Source: Flavobacterium sp. LHD-85
Lineage (GTDB): Bacteria; Bacteroidota; Bacteroidia; Flavobacteriales; Flavobacteriaceae
Assembly (NCBI RefSeq): GCF_030929595.1
Contig: NZ_JAVFVR010000003.1
Coordinates: 124,001-188,000, forward strand
Reading direction: 5' to 3'
DNA length: 64,000 nucleotides
Shown here: piece after piece, positions 53,101 through 62,250 of the stretch
Position numbering within the stretch: the first letter of the stretch is position 1
Layout of the letters: each line of letters begins with the position of its first letter
Translations under genes and position numbers: made by a program
The notes under the pieces: model-generated
Told to the model about the DNA's origin: nothing
The model's input: the letters and a program-made list of their open reading frames with translations, nothing else
The model's database searches: none

Positions 53101-53589
53101 TTATTCTATTATGGTTTCGATGGTAACCTTCATTGCTCCGGCACCTTTGCTTTTTGTAATGTCCATAAAAGCTCTTTTAGACAAATCGATTTCGCGGGTT
53201 TTTACAAACGGACCGCGATCTGTAATTTTTACTATGACAAATTTGCCATTGGCTTCATTGGTTACTTTTACTCTCGTTCCAAAAGGAAGTTTTTTGTGAG
53301 CTGCAGTATAGCTGTTGTTGTTGAATCGGCTTCCGTTAGCGGTTCTTTTTCCATTAAAACGATCAGCATAGTAGGAAGCGTGAGCGTTTTTTTTGTATGG
53401 TCTAAGTTTTAAACCTTTGTCTGTAAAGACAGAATCCGGTAAAGGGATAATAGTCGGTTTTACATTTTTAACAGTATCTTGAATAATTTTAGGTTCTGTT
53501 GTAGGTTTGGTTTGGCTTATAACATACGTAAAGCCGCTAATTAAGGTTAAAGCGATTGTGGCGAATAAAATGTTTTTTTTATTTCTCAT
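53101..53589 (-). CDS. RlpA-like septal-ring lytic transglycosylase
   Basis: A 162-residue protein with a single N-terminal membrane or signal segment (NILFATIALTLISGFTYVIS) and a double-psi beta-barrel domain (about 70-160): ASYYADRFNGKRTANGSRF, PFGTRVKVTN and VKITDRGPF. These are the RlpA active features, including the Asp in ITDRGP. RlpA cleaves naked glycan strands at the septum. The SPOR domain found in longer RlpA proteins is absent. Confidence 0.93.
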   Translation of the reverse strand: MRNKKNILFATIALTLISGFTYVISQTKPTTEPKIIQDTVKNVKPTIIPLPDSVFTDKGLKLRPYKKNAHASYYADRFNGKRTANGSRFNNNSYTAAHKKLPFGTRVKVTNEANGKFVIVKITDRGPFVKTREIDLSKRAFMDITKSKGAGAMKVTIETIIE

Positions 53590-53643
53590 GGGTTATTCTT
53601 TTTCAGACTTGGGGGGAGTTTGTACAAATAATATGCCGAGATA

Positions 53644-53667
53644 AAAAAAGCCCTGTAGGAGGGCTTT
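53644..53667 (-). terminator. Terminator of the four-helix membrane protein gene
   Basis: On the minus strand AAAGCCCTCC pairs with AGGGCTTT, followed by a run of T. It lies just after the stop at 53678. Confidence 0.75.
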
Positions 53668-53677
53668 AATTGGTGTT

Positions 53678-54100
53678 TTAGAACCAAAGGTTCCAAGGAA
53701 TTCTGCTCAAAATAAGCAATAATCCTAATGTGTAAAAAATAGCAAAGGTTTTAAATTTAGCTTCACTATTAACTAGTTTTTTATGTTTAGACCATCCAAT
53801 AGTAATTAGGATGATAGCAATAATGTTAATTAGAGGATGCTCTAATGATGTTAATCTTAATGCAGCATTAGACATTTGTCCAAAAGCATCTTTTCCAAGT
53901 GGAGAAACAAAATATAAGATTAAACCAATCAATAATTGAGTGTGTGTGCCAATTAAAGCAAATAAAGCGATTTTACGATCTTTAGCTGTAAATTCTTTTT
54001 TTGATGTTACTCCGATAATTGCGTTAACAACTGCAACCAGCAGAAGAAGCAATGCTAAGTATGCCCAGCCAGAGTGAAATTTTTGTAGAAAATTATACAT
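53678..54100 (-). CDS. Small four-helix membrane protein
   Basis: A 140-residue inner-membrane protein with four hydrophobic segments (LALLLLLVAVVNAIIGV, LIGTHTQLLIGLILYFV, LINIIAIILITIGW, FYTLGLLLILSRIPW). Histidines occur at the membrane edges (KFHSG, GTHTQ, LEHPL), which would suit haem b or metal binding as in cytochrome b-like proteins, but no certain haem motif is present. I do not name a function. It stands alone between terminators. Confidence 0.75.
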   Translation of the reverse strand: MYNFLQKFHSGWAYLALLLLLVAVVNAIIGVTSKKEFTAKDRKIALFALIGTHTQLLIGLILYFVSPLGKDAFGQMSNAALRLTSLEHPLINIIAIILITIGWSKHKKLVNSEAKFKTFAIFYTLGLLLILSRIPWNLWF

Positions 54101-54149
54101 AAGGGGTGTTTTTTGTTTAAAAACAAATATAGCAAAAAAGGCTATAAAA

Positions 54150-54186
54150 AAACGGCATTAAACTTAAAAGTCAATGCCGTTTTTAT
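54150..54186 (-). terminator. Terminator of the TonB-dependent receptor gene
   Basis: AAACGGCATT pairs with AATGCCGTTT around a longer A/T loop, with T-runs on both strands. It lies 22 bases past the stop. Confidence 0.75.
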
Positions 54187-54207
54187 TATTTATTTAGAAT
54201 CTAAATA

Positions 54208-56871
54208 TTAGAAGTTGTAACGTAAACTAAAGTTCCAAGTTCTTCCTAAACCAAAGAAACCAGTATTTGCAACATTGATTCCTTTGTAGTTGTTTGAAGT
54301 TGCCGTTGTAGCAGTAGCAGTTGTTAATTCAGATAAATAAACCTCATCAAATACGTTGTTTACGTTAACTCTGAAACCGATTGAATCATGGTTTCCTTTA
54401 CCGATAAACAATTTGTATGAGATACCTGCATCAACTAAATCGTAGCTTGGTAACTCTAAGTTGTTTTTTACAGCACCAACGTTTGAAAATAATTTGTCGT
54501 AATATCTCCAGTCAGAATCGATTGAAAGATTTTTAACAAATTCGTATCTAAAACCTAAGCCGTAAGTAACTTGAGCAGCATCTCCAACTTTTCCACCATC
54601 AACATCTTGTTTTACTTGGTCTAAAGTAGATAAACTTTCATCTCTAGTTGTAGTGACTACCTCACCTTTGTATTGCCAGTCTCCAAGAGAAAAGAATCCT
54701 GTTAAACTAAGATTTTGCATTGGTTTTGCAGTAAAATCAAGCTCAAGACCAGTGTGTACTTGTTCTACACCTTCATTAGTTTTGTAAATTACGTCTCCTA
54801 ATTGTAAAGATGGGTATTTAGCAACATCAGCTGCTGTAGCAGTAGTAGATGTTGTTGTAACTCTGTCTTTCCAAGATGTTCTATAAGCATTTAAGCTTGC
54901 AGAGAATATTTTTGAAGAGAAAGTATATCCAGCCTCAAGACCAAATATTTTTTCGTTTTCTGTTAATGGGTTTACTGCATTTGTAAAGTTCAAATAGATG
55001 TTATCGTGGTAAGGTTGACGATTGTAGTAACCAGCGTTTGCATAAACAGTATGGTTTTCAGCAAATTTATAGCTAGTTCCTCCTTTAACATTGTATCCTA
55101 CGTTGTTAACTTTTTCAGACTTTTGATTTTGTGGTAAATAATCAAATCTATCTTCTCTTTGGTGTGATTGATTAGAAAGAGACCCTTGGAAGAATGCAGA
55201 GAAATTATCATTAGAATATTCTAATTGGCTAAATACACCTCCGTAAGAAATTGTTTCTCCATAGTCATAATCAATTCTTTGGTCTTCAGCAATTGTATTG
55301 AAAGTTGCTGGCCAAGGTAGAGCTCTTCCAGATTCAGTAACATAGTTACTTTTCATTGTACCGCTTGGGTTACTATTACCATCTTTAAGATTTCTTGTAT
55401 CTGTCCAGCTTGATAATCCCATGAAGTCAGAAACTTGTCTGAAGTGTGTTCCTTTGTAAGTTCTTAAATCAAGACCAACATTTAATGCTAAATTTTCAGT
55501 AAGTTGGTTTTTTAAGTTAGATACCAATCCATACCAAGCGTGGTTATTAACACTTGATCTGATTACGTAAGCACCATTTGTACTTCTACCATCAGCGTTT
55601 CCTTTACCATCAACGATAGCTTGGTTGCTTGTAGCAATACCATCAAAATTAATTTGACCTCCAGCAGGAGTAGCTGGCTTAGTACCATAGCTTCCAGTTC
55701 CTCCACCTCTTCCCCAAGATCCGTATAATACAGTAGAAAGTTGTGTTTTATCGCTGATATCAAAATCCCAGTTTAAGTTAGCAACTGGTTTGTGGTAATA
55801 GTTAGTTCTCTCAGATTTATATTCTCCGTTTTGAGTTCCCCAGTTATTGTTATATTTTCTTCCGTATTTTAAATAACTGTCAATAGATTTTGTAAAGTTT
55901 TGATCGTGCCATTGTGGAGCACCAGTTAACAAGAAGTTGAAACTGTGTTTGTCATTTGCTTTATAACCAACAGAAACGAAGTAAGTTTGTCCTTCACCTC
56001 TAGTTCCATCATTGTAACCGTCACCTTGCCAGTGAGAAAGCATAACGCTAGTTCCCCATCCACTTTTGCTAACACCTGTGTTGTAAGCAGCAGTAGTTTT
56101 AAAATAATTATCGTTAGCAACACCTAAAGATACAAAACCACCTTCTTGTTTTTCAGTAGCTCTTGTGATGAAGTTTACAGTACCTCCAACAGAAGAAATT
56201 GCTAGTTTAGAAGAACCTAAACCTCTTTGAATTTGAATTGCATTAGCGATGTCAGACATACCAGACCAGTTAGACCAGTACATTTTTCCGTCTTCCATTC
56301 CGTTAATTGGCTGTCCATTCAATAAGAAAGCCGTGTTGTCTTGAGCAAATCCACGAACGTTAACTCTTGAATCTCCATATCCTCCAGCTTGTCCCGCAAC
56401 GTAAACAGATGGTGTGTTAACCATTGTCTGAGTAACGTCTGCAGTACCAATTTTTGCTTGGATATCGGCAGCCTTAATTGTTGAAACTGCGATTGGAGTC
56501 TTTCTGTCTTTGGCTAAGTCGATGATTCCCTTACCCATTACAACGATTTCTCCTAATTCGTTAGAGTTAGAAACTAATGCGATAGTCCCTAAATCTGTAG
56601 TTCCTCCATTTGTTACTGTAAATTTTACAGTTTGGTTGTCATAACCTAAAAAAGAGATTACAATCTCTCCTGTGCTTGATGTTGAAGTAAGTGTAAATTT
56701 ACCATCAAAATCTGTTGAAGTTGCTGTAGTAGATCCTTTGATCACCACATTTGCTCCTGGTAAACCTCCTGTTCCGTCGGTAATTTTACCAGTAACTTTT
56801 CCTTGAGAAAATACGGTCGAAACTATCATAAAAAATAGTCCAGTCAGTAACCAATTTTTCATTTTCTTCAT
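54208..56871 (-). CDS. TonB-dependent receptor with carboxypeptidase-like domain
   Basis: An 887-residue outer-membrane receptor. The signal peptide (STVFSQG) is followed by a carboxypeptidase-regulatory-like domain (about 25-105), a plug with VRGFAQDNTAFLLNGQPINGMEDG, and a beta-barrel ending in the C-terminal Phe of LRYNF. It resembles FecA-like receptors more than SusC, and no SusD follows. The ligand, a siderophore, metal complex or small glycan, cannot be read from the sequence. It is a single gene between terminators, with a possible TAATTTTG -7 element on its strand at 56898-56905. Confidence 0.93.
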   Translation of the reverse strand: MKKMKNWLLTGLFFMIVSTVFSQGKVTGKITDGTGGLPGANVVIKGSTTATSTDFDGKFTLTSTSSTGEIVISFLGYDNQTVKFTVTNGGTTDLGTIALVSNSNELGEIVVMGKGIIDLAKDRKTPIAVSTIKAADIQAKIGTADVTQTMVNTPSVYVAGQAGGYGDSRVNVRGFAQDNTAFLLNGQPINGMEDGKMYWSNWSGMSDIANAIQIQRGLGSSKLAISSVGGTVNFITRATEKQEGGFVSLGVANDNYFKTTAAYNTGVSKSGWGTSVMLSHWQGDGYNDGTRGEGQTYFVSVGYKANDKHSFNFLLTGAPQWHDQNFTKSIDSYLKYGRKYNNNWGTQNGEYKSERTNYYHKPVANLNWDFDISDKTQLSTVLYGSWGRGGGTGSYGTKPATPAGGQINFDGIATSNQAIVDGKGNADGRSTNGAYVIRSSVNNHAWYGLVSNLKNQLTENLALNVGLDLRTYKGTHFRQVSDFMGLSSWTDTRNLKDGNSNPSGTMKSNYVTESGRALPWPATFNTIAEDQRIDYDYGETISYGGVFSQLEYSNDNFSAFFQGSLSNQSHQREDRFDYLPQNQKSEKVNNVGYNVKGGTSYKFAENHTVYANAGYYNRQPYHDNIYLNFTNAVNPLTENEKIFGLEAGYTFSSKIFSASLNAYRTSWKDRVTTTSTTATAADVAKYPSLQLGDVIYKTNEGVEQVHTGLELDFTAKPMQNLSLTGFFSLGDWQYKGEVVTTTRDESLSTLDQVKQDVDGGKVGDAAQVTYGLGFRYEFVKNLSIDSDWRYYDKLFSNVGAVKNNLELPSYDLVDAGISYKLFIGKGNHDSIGFRVNVNNVFDEVYLSELTTATATTATSNNYKGINVANTGFFGLGRTWNFSLRYNF

Positions 56872-57194
56872 TTTGTTATTGAGTTTATTGTTTTTGGCAA
56901 AATTATAACAAATAACTCAGATAATGTTATCGAAATGTTAAGAAAAAGAAGTTTTGTCTTTTGTGCTGCGCATTAAAATGAATTTTTCCCTTTTGTGTAA
57001 AAAAAATATCGATTTATTAAATTTTAAATAGTCTTTTTTGTTAAAAATGCAATAATTTGAACTATGTTGTAAGCGAAAACGTGCAAATTGACCGTTTTTT
57101 TATGTTTTTTATCGATGTTTTATACGAAAAAACGCCTTAATTTCGATTAAATTAAGGCGTTTCAGTATGTTACGAAATTTTTAATTTTTGCCTC
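56872..57194. other. AT-rich gap between the TonB receptor and pgi
   Basis: 323 bases with no coding frame. A possible -7 element on the minus strand (TAATTTTG, 56898-56905) may serve the receptor, and a terminator hairpin for pgi lies at 57129-57162. Confidence 0.6.
57129..57162 (-). terminator. Terminator of pgi
   Basis: AAACGCCTTAATTT pairs perfectly with AAATTAAGGCGTTT, followed on the minus strand by a run of T. Confidence 0.85.
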
Positions 57195-58838
57195 TTATTT
57201 ATTCTTTAAGAAGTGGTTTAGCAAAAATGAAGTCGAGCTATCATGATTCTTAACAGTTTTAGAATTGATCTCGTCTAAAATAGAATTTGCCAATTGTTTG
57301 CCTAACTCAACTCCCCATTGATCAAAGCTAAAAATATTCCAGATAACACCTTGAACGAAAATTTTGTGTTCGTATAATGCAATTAATGATCCTAAGCTTT
57401 TTGGTGTAAGTTTTTGAATCAAAATAGTATTCGTTGGTTTGTTTCCTGTAAAAACTTTAAACGGTCTTAAGTAAGATGCTTTGTCAGCAGAAAGTCCTTG
57501 TTTGTCAAACTCCGCCTGAACTTGTGCTTCTGTTTTTCCATTCATTAAAGCTTCAGTCTGAGCAAAGAAGTTAGACATTAATTTATTATGGTGATCTTCG
57601 TTACCATAAAGAGGTTTTACAAATCCCACAAAATCTGTTGGGATTCTTTTTGTTCCTTGGTGAATTAATTGGAAGAAAGCATGTTGTGAGTTTGTTCCTG
57701 GTTCTCCCCAAATGATTGTTCCAGTTTGATAGTTAACAGGTTTTCCATCACGACCGACACTTTTTCCATTGCTTTCCATAAAAGCTTGTTGTAAATAAGG
57801 AGCAAGTTTGTGTAAATATTGCGTGTACGGAATCAGAGCTTCGCTCTCAGCACCATAAAAATTATTGTACCAAACACTTAACAAAGCTAAAATAACGGGA
57901 ATGTTTTCATCAAATTCTGCCGATTTGAAATGTTGATCCATTTCATAGGCGCCATTTAATAAATCATTATAATTGTCAAATCCAACAGCCAAAGCAATGC
58001 TTAAACCAACGGCACTCCAAAGAGAAAATCTTCCGCCAACCCAATCCCACATTGGGAAAACGTTGTCTGGATTAATTCCGAATTCTGTTACATTTTTAAT
58101 GTTTGTAGAAACCGCTACGAAGTGTTTTGCAATGTCTTCTTGAGAAGCCGATTTCAAGAACCATTCTTTTATAGTTTCTGAATTCGAAAGCGTTTCTTGA
58201 GTAGTAAAAGTTTTAGAAACAATCACGAAAAGTGTCGTTTCAGGATTTAGTTTTTTGATAACTTCATTTACGTGGTCACCGTCAACATTCGAAACGAAAT
58301 GCGTGTTTAGGTGATTTTTGTAAAATTGTAAAGCTTCAACCGCCATTACTGGACCAAGGTCAGAACCACCAATTCCGATATTTACGATATCAGTAAAAGC
58401 TTTTCCGGTATATCCTTTTCTTTGCCCAGAAATTACTTCTTGAGTAAAGTTTTTGATCTTATTTTTTACTTCGTAAACTTCAGGAATTACATTTTCTCCG
58501 TCAACATTAATCACAGCCGATTCTGGTGCGCGCAATGCTGTATGTAAAACTGCACGGTTTTCTGTCTGATTGATTAATTCTCCTCCAAAATATTGAGCAA
58601 TTGCATCTTTCAGTCCGATTGAGTTTGCTAATTCTAATAAAAGAGAAACCGTTTCCTGACTAATATTATTTTTTGAATAATCTACTAAAAAATCATTCCA
58701 TTGTAAATTGAATTTTTCTGCACGTGCACTATCTTGTTGAAACAATTCTTGTATTGTGGTTTCGTGAATTGCGTTATAGTGGTTTTGTAGATTTTTCCAC
58801 GCTTCAGTCCCAGTTGGGTTTGTTGTGTTTAAAGCCAT
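57195..58838 (-). CDS. pgi: Glucose-6-phosphate isomerase
   Basis: A 547-residue enzyme of full family length. The motifs [14 protein letters not shown], the first PGI signature region [11 protein letters not shown], and the second [10 protein letters not shown] are all clear. It interconverts glucose 6-phosphate and fructose 6-phosphate, so it would receive glucose from the polysaccharide locus, though the genes are not linked in control. A single gene. Confidence 0.98.
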   Translation of the reverse strand: MALNTTNPTGTEAWKNLQNHYNAIHETTIQELFQQDSARAEKFNLQWNDFLVDYSKNNISQETVSLLLELANSIGLKDAIAQYFGGELINQTENRAVLHTALRAPESAVINVDGENVIPEVYEVKNKIKNFTQEVISGQRKGYTGKAFTDIVNIGIGGSDLGPVMAVEALQFYKNHLNTHFVSNVDGDHVNEVIKKLNPETTLFVIVSKTFTTQETLSNSETIKEWFLKSASQEDIAKHFVAVSTNIKNVTEFGINPDNVFPMWDWVGGRFSLWSAVGLSIALAVGFDNYNDLLNGAYEMDQHFKSAEFDENIPVILALLSVWYNNFYGAESEALIPYTQYLHKLAPYLQQAFMESNGKSVGRDGKPVNYQTGTIIWGEPGTNSQHAFFQLIHQGTKRIPTDFVGFVKPLYGNEDHHNKLMSNFFAQTEALMNGKTEAQVQAEFDKQGLSADKASYLRPFKVFTGNKPTNTILIQKLTPKSLGSLIALYEHKIFVQGVIWNIFSFDQWGVELGKQLANSILDEINSKTVKNHDSSTSFLLNHFLKNK

Positions 58839-58954
58839 TTTTATCTATAATTGAGTTTGTTTTCTGAAACACAAAAATACTGAAATAACTTTTAAAAGGG
58901 GAGCGGTTTGCAATTATATAACAATTAGTTACGAAAACGTTTTATGAATGTAAG

Positions 58955-59440
58955 TCATAACTTTTTCCAGACAACTTCTGCTGTTACCGATTTACCTCCT
59001 TGCGTAGTATTGGTCACCGCATATTTAAGTTCGTTGTTCGCAAAAGTGTATAATCTCTTTTGAATTGTTCCTTCCCAATTTGGAAACGATGCCGTTTTTA
59101 TTATAAAAGTTATAGTCTTATTTGTTTCGTCAATTTCATATGCACCAAAATGCGAATTGCTTCCTTGTACAATTGCAGCGTTTTCTTCGGGCGTACATTT
59201 GTTTTTATCTCCAGATGCAATTTTTGCCCTTTTATCTTTATAAATCTGAACCGCATAGTTTCCTTTTTCATCAAAGAACAAAAAGCCTTTCGGATTTGCA
59301 TCGTATGGAAGACTTTTTGTCCCGTCAGAATTTGTGTTTTCAACCGAAACCAAAGTCCATGAACCTGAAAATTCAGATTTTTTTTGTGCGTGAATTGAAT
59401 TTAAAATCAAAAGCAGTAGAATCAAAATTGCGTTTTTCAT
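58955..59440 (-). CDS. Lipocalin-like secreted protein
   Basis: A 161-residue protein with a signal peptide ending in IHAQ and a predicted beta-barrel (FSGSWTLVSVENTNSDG at the start, then AVQIYKDKRA, HFGAYEID, TITFIIKTASFPNWEG). This matches the lipocalin-like family of small secreted proteins. No ligand is known. It starts 11 bases after the stop of the short-chain dehydrogenase gene and is co-transcribed with it. Confidence 0.83.
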   Translation of the reverse strand: MKNAILILLLLILNSIHAQKKSEFSGSWTLVSVENTNSDGTKSLPYDANPKGFLFFDEKGNYAVQIYKDKRAKIASGDKNKCTPEENAAIVQGSNSHFGAYEIDETNKTITFIIKTASFPNWEGTIQKRLYTFANNELKYAVTNTTQGGKSVTAEVVWKKL

Positions 59441-59451
59441 CTTTTAAAAAT

Positions 59452-60012
59452 TTAATAGTTTACTTTAATAATTTCTCCATTTATAGTTTCTTCAATACTT
59501 TTCGCATAAGCATTTATTAAATTTTCAGTCGGGATATCAGCAACTTTTGCTGGACTGATAACATTTATTCTGATTCCTCTTTCCAATTCCAGCGAAGCCG
59601 TCAGAACAAAACTGTTGATTCCGCCATTTACAATAGCTTTACTTGCATTGTTTTTGACAGGTTTATCGCCCATTTTTCCAGAAGTGAGTGTAATTGATCC
59701 GTTATCGTTTAAGTATTTTTGTCCAATTAAAACCAGATTAACTTGTCCAAGCAATTTGTTCTGAATGCCGATATTTAGTTTTTTTTCGTCAAGCGAAAGT
59801 AAATCACCTGTGTAGCAATCGCCCGCAACACAAATGCAAGCATCAATGTTTTTAACTTCTTTAAATAATTTTTCAATCGAATTTGAATCTGATAAGTCGA
59901 TTCTGAAATCTCCGCTGTTTCTTCCAGCCGAAATTATTTCATGATTTTTTGCAAAAGCAGGATGCAGTATTTTGCCAATTTCTCCATTTGCGCCAATTAA
60001 AAGTATTTTCAT
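59452..60012 (-). CDS. Short-chain dehydrogenase/reductase-like protein
   Basis: A 186-residue Rossmann-fold protein with the glycine motif GANGEIG at residues 7-13. It is shorter than usual (about 200-250) and the Tyr-x-x-x-Lys dyad is not seen; the corresponding region reads KNNASKAIVNGG with Ser and Lys but no Tyr. NAD(P) binding is likely, catalysis uncertain. It is divergent from an AraC regulator, 95 bases away, and forms an operon with the lipocalin-like gene. Confidence 0.82.
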   Translation of the reverse strand: MKILLIGANGEIGKILHPAFAKNHEIISAGRNSGDFRIDLSDSNSIEKLFKEVKNIDACICVAGDCYTGDLLSLDEKKLNIGIQNKLLGQVNLVLIGQKYLNDNGSITLTSGKMGDKPVKNNASKAIVNGGINSFVLTASLELERGIRINVISPAKVADIPTENLINAYAKSIEETINGEIIKVNY

Positions 60013-60107
60013 TTTGCAGATTTTTAGTTTGTTATCTGAAACAAAATTAAGAGGTTAGCATTCGCTTAAAATTGTACTTATTGGTACTAAAATTGTATTT
60101 TTACATA

Positions 60108-60941
60108 ATGACAAACAAGAATTTATATCTTCCTTTTGAAGTTGATTTTAAAGAATTGGAGCAGTTTCCGAAAACAATTCGGAAAAACAATTTCTTTGAA
60201 TTGATTTATATTGTTGATGGAACAGGAATTCAAGTTATTAATGACAATAAGTTTCAATATCGAAACGGAAATCTATTTTTGGTGACGCCGCAAGATGTGC
60301 ATTCATTTGAAATTGTAACACCAACAAAATTCTTCTTTCTTCGATTTAATGAATATTACGTAAAAGCAGGTTCTCAAAATGGGCAATCTGAGGCCGTTTT
60401 GCGAATGGAGTATATTCTTCAAAATGCAAGTCATCGTCCAGGTTGCATTTTGAAAAATCAAATTGATAAACCTTTAATTGCTTCATTAATTGACAACATA
60501 ATCAGTGAGCAAAACAATCAGCAGATTTATCATCAAAAGATTATTGAGCAGATTGTAAATACAATTATTACAATTGTTGCGAGAAACATTGCTTTGAAAC
60601 TCCCAAAGAAAATTAAAGAAACAACTGGAGAAATGGTTCTTGAAATTCTACATTATATTCAAGAGAATATTTACAATCCAAAAGAGTTGAAATCAGAAAA
60701 AATAAGCGAACATTTCAATATCGCGCTTAATTATTTAGGTAAATATTTTAAAAAGCAAACGGGTGAAACACTGCAAGAATATATTGCAAACTATAAATTG
60801 AGATTAATTGAAGCCAGACTTTTGAACAGCGATATGCGAATTAATGAAATTGCAGATGAATTAAATTTTTCTGACGAAAGCCATTTAAACAAAGTCTTTA
60901 AAAAACATAAGGGAATGAATCCTTCGGAATTTAGAAAATAA
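60108..60941 (+). CDS. AraC-family transcriptional regulator
   Basis: A 277-residue regulator starting MTNKNLYLPF. The N-terminal cupin-like sensor includes NGNLFLVTPQDVHSFE. The C-terminal double helix-turn-helix covers the last about 100 residues (YLGKYFKKQTGETLQEYI, INEIADELNFSDESHLNKVF). It faces the dehydrogenase/lipocalin operon across 95 bases holding two copies of AAATTGTAYTT (near 60069 and 60088), which may be its binding sites. The ATG at 60108 is preferred to a frame start at 60072. Confidence 0.92.
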   Translation: MTNKNLYLPFEVDFKELEQFPKTIRKNNFFELIYIVDGTGIQVINDNKFQYRNGNLFLVTPQDVHSFEIVTPTKFFFLRFNEYYVKAGSQNGQSEAVLRMEYILQNASHRPGCILKNQIDKPLIASLIDNIISEQNNQQIYHQKIIEQIVNTIITIVARNIALKLPKKIKETTGEMVLEILHYIQENIYNPKELKSEKISEHFNIALNYLGKYFKKQTGETLQEYIANYKLRLIEARLLNSDMRINEIADELNFSDESHLNKVFKKHKGMNPSEFRK

Positions 60942-60966
60942 TATTCCTAGTAATTAAGAGGTTTAA

Positions 60967-61587
60967 TTACCAAAATTTCCACCAAGGTTTTTTATTAATC
61001 TCTATGATTTTCTTCGAAACATCGACATCAATTCTTTTTGGAGATTCAGTTTTAATTTTAGAATCATCAAAAAAAAGTTCGCCATTATCACTCATTCCGA
61101 GTGGAGATTTTGTTCTTTCTTTCCAATTTTCGGTCTGTAATTCCGGAATTAAATCAGTATCGATTTTTTCGCGAAAGCGTTTTTGAGCTTTTTCTATAAT
61201 TTCTTCTTCTAAATTTGACGTTGAATTTTTGAAAAGTGAAATCGAATTGTCAGGAATATTTAAAAGAAAGATTTGTGTTTTATCACCGATTTTCTGAATG
61301 TCCAATACTTTAAAATAGGCGATTGAGTCTAAAAGAAAATGTCCAATTTTTGCTGAATCAGGATTGAACTTTGACAAATCTTTGGCATGCGCGCTTGCAA
61401 TTAAATATCTCAAATTTCCCGAAAGCCCTCCACCAATCGAACTCATGTCGGTAAATCCTTTTTCTTGAATAATCTGTCCGACTTTATAATTTAAAATGAA
61501 ACTTTCAGGAAGATTTGTGTCTCTGTAGAATAGTTTTAAACCAGAAAAAGTTTCATGGTAAATGGTTTTGAGGCGTTCGTTTTTCAT
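60967..61587 (-). CDS. Hypothetical protein next to the SUKH gene, 206 residues
   Basis: A soluble protein with no signal peptide. It contains FILNYKVGQIIQEKGFTDMS and GGGLSGNLRYLIASAHAKDL, and ends in KPWWKFW. I do not recognise the family. The open frame extends to 61725 and would overlap the SUKH gene, but the ATG at 61587 avoids the overlap and lies 25 bases past that gene's stop. The pairing suggests an accessory partner or second immunity-like protein. Confidence 0.7.
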   Translation of the reverse strand: MKNERLKTIYHETFSGLKLFYRDTNLPESFILNYKVGQIIQEKGFTDMSSIGGGLSGNLRYLIASAHAKDLSKFNPDSAKIGHFLLDSIAYFKVLDIQKIGDKTQIFLLNIPDNSISLFKNSTSNLEEEIIEKAQKRFREKIDTDLIPELQTENWKERTKSPLGMSDNGELFFDDSKIKTESPKRIDVDVSKKIIEINKKPWWKFW

Positions 61588-61612
61588 GGTTTTCAATAGT
61601 ATAGAATAGATG

Positions 61613-62218
61613 TTAATATCTCCATTTTCTAACGATGTCTTTTCCAAATAAATCTTCCGCAATTTCTTCAGTCCATTTTTCAACCTTTTCTTGTCCAACT
61701 TCACCGAAAAGATCAGCTTGAGCAAAAATCAGACACCCTTTAATATAATCATCAACATTTTGGAACATTTTTGTAATGTAAGGTCTTGTGTCATGATCGT
61801 AGTAGTAGATCTCTTTTGTTTCGCTGTGAAAACAGAACATATTTCCATTTCCTAGGTAATCGCTAAACGTAATTAGGTGTGGAAGCAAAATTTTATCTTC
61901 TTTTGAGAATTCAGGTCCATAAGGGTTGTCTTCTTTCCAAATATCTTTCATCCACATAATATCTTCAAAGCTTTGTAATTCTTCACCAATATCAGCAATT
62001 CCAAAAATATTATAAAAAGTTTTCAATCCGCTTGGCAAGCTAGTTTCTAGACGCTTCTCTAAATTTTCAATCTCCTCAATTGAAATTGGAGATTTTAGTG
62101 CATTGCTCCAATTTTGTGCTAGTGATTCAATTATTAATTTTGATTTTTCATCCCAGCCAGTATTGCCTATTTTTTCAAAAGGAATAATAATGTCACTTTT
62201 CTGATTGATGTCTATCAT
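61613..62218 (-). CDS. SMI1/KNR4 (SUKH) family protein
   Basis: A 201-residue protein with the SUKH fold features: ISIEEIENLEKRLETSLPSGLKTFYN near residue 45 and FSDYLGNGNMFCFHSETKEIYYYDHD near 120. In bacteria many SUKH proteins are immunity proteins for nuclease toxins in polymorphic or contact-dependent systems. No toxin gene is visible in this window, so this may be an orphan or belong to a distant system. Confidence 0.85.
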   Translation of the reverse strand: MIDINQKSDIIIPFEKIGNTGWDEKSKLIIESLAQNWSNALKSPISIEEIENLEKRLETSLPSGLKTFYNIFGIADIGEELQSFEDIMWMKDIWKEDNPYGPEFSKEDKILLPHLITFSDYLGNGNMFCFHSETKEIYYYDHDTRPYITKMFQNVDDYIKGCLIFAQADLFGEVGQEKVEKWTEEIAEDLFGKDIVRKWRY

Positions 62219-62250
62219 GATTGTTTTTTGGTAAAAAAAAGGATTTATTC

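Noticed and set aside
61588..61725. N-terminal extension of the hypothetical gene into the SUKH gene
   Set aside because: It would overlap the SUKH coding region by over 110 bases and is Lys-rich antisense-like sequence; a good ATG exists at 61587.
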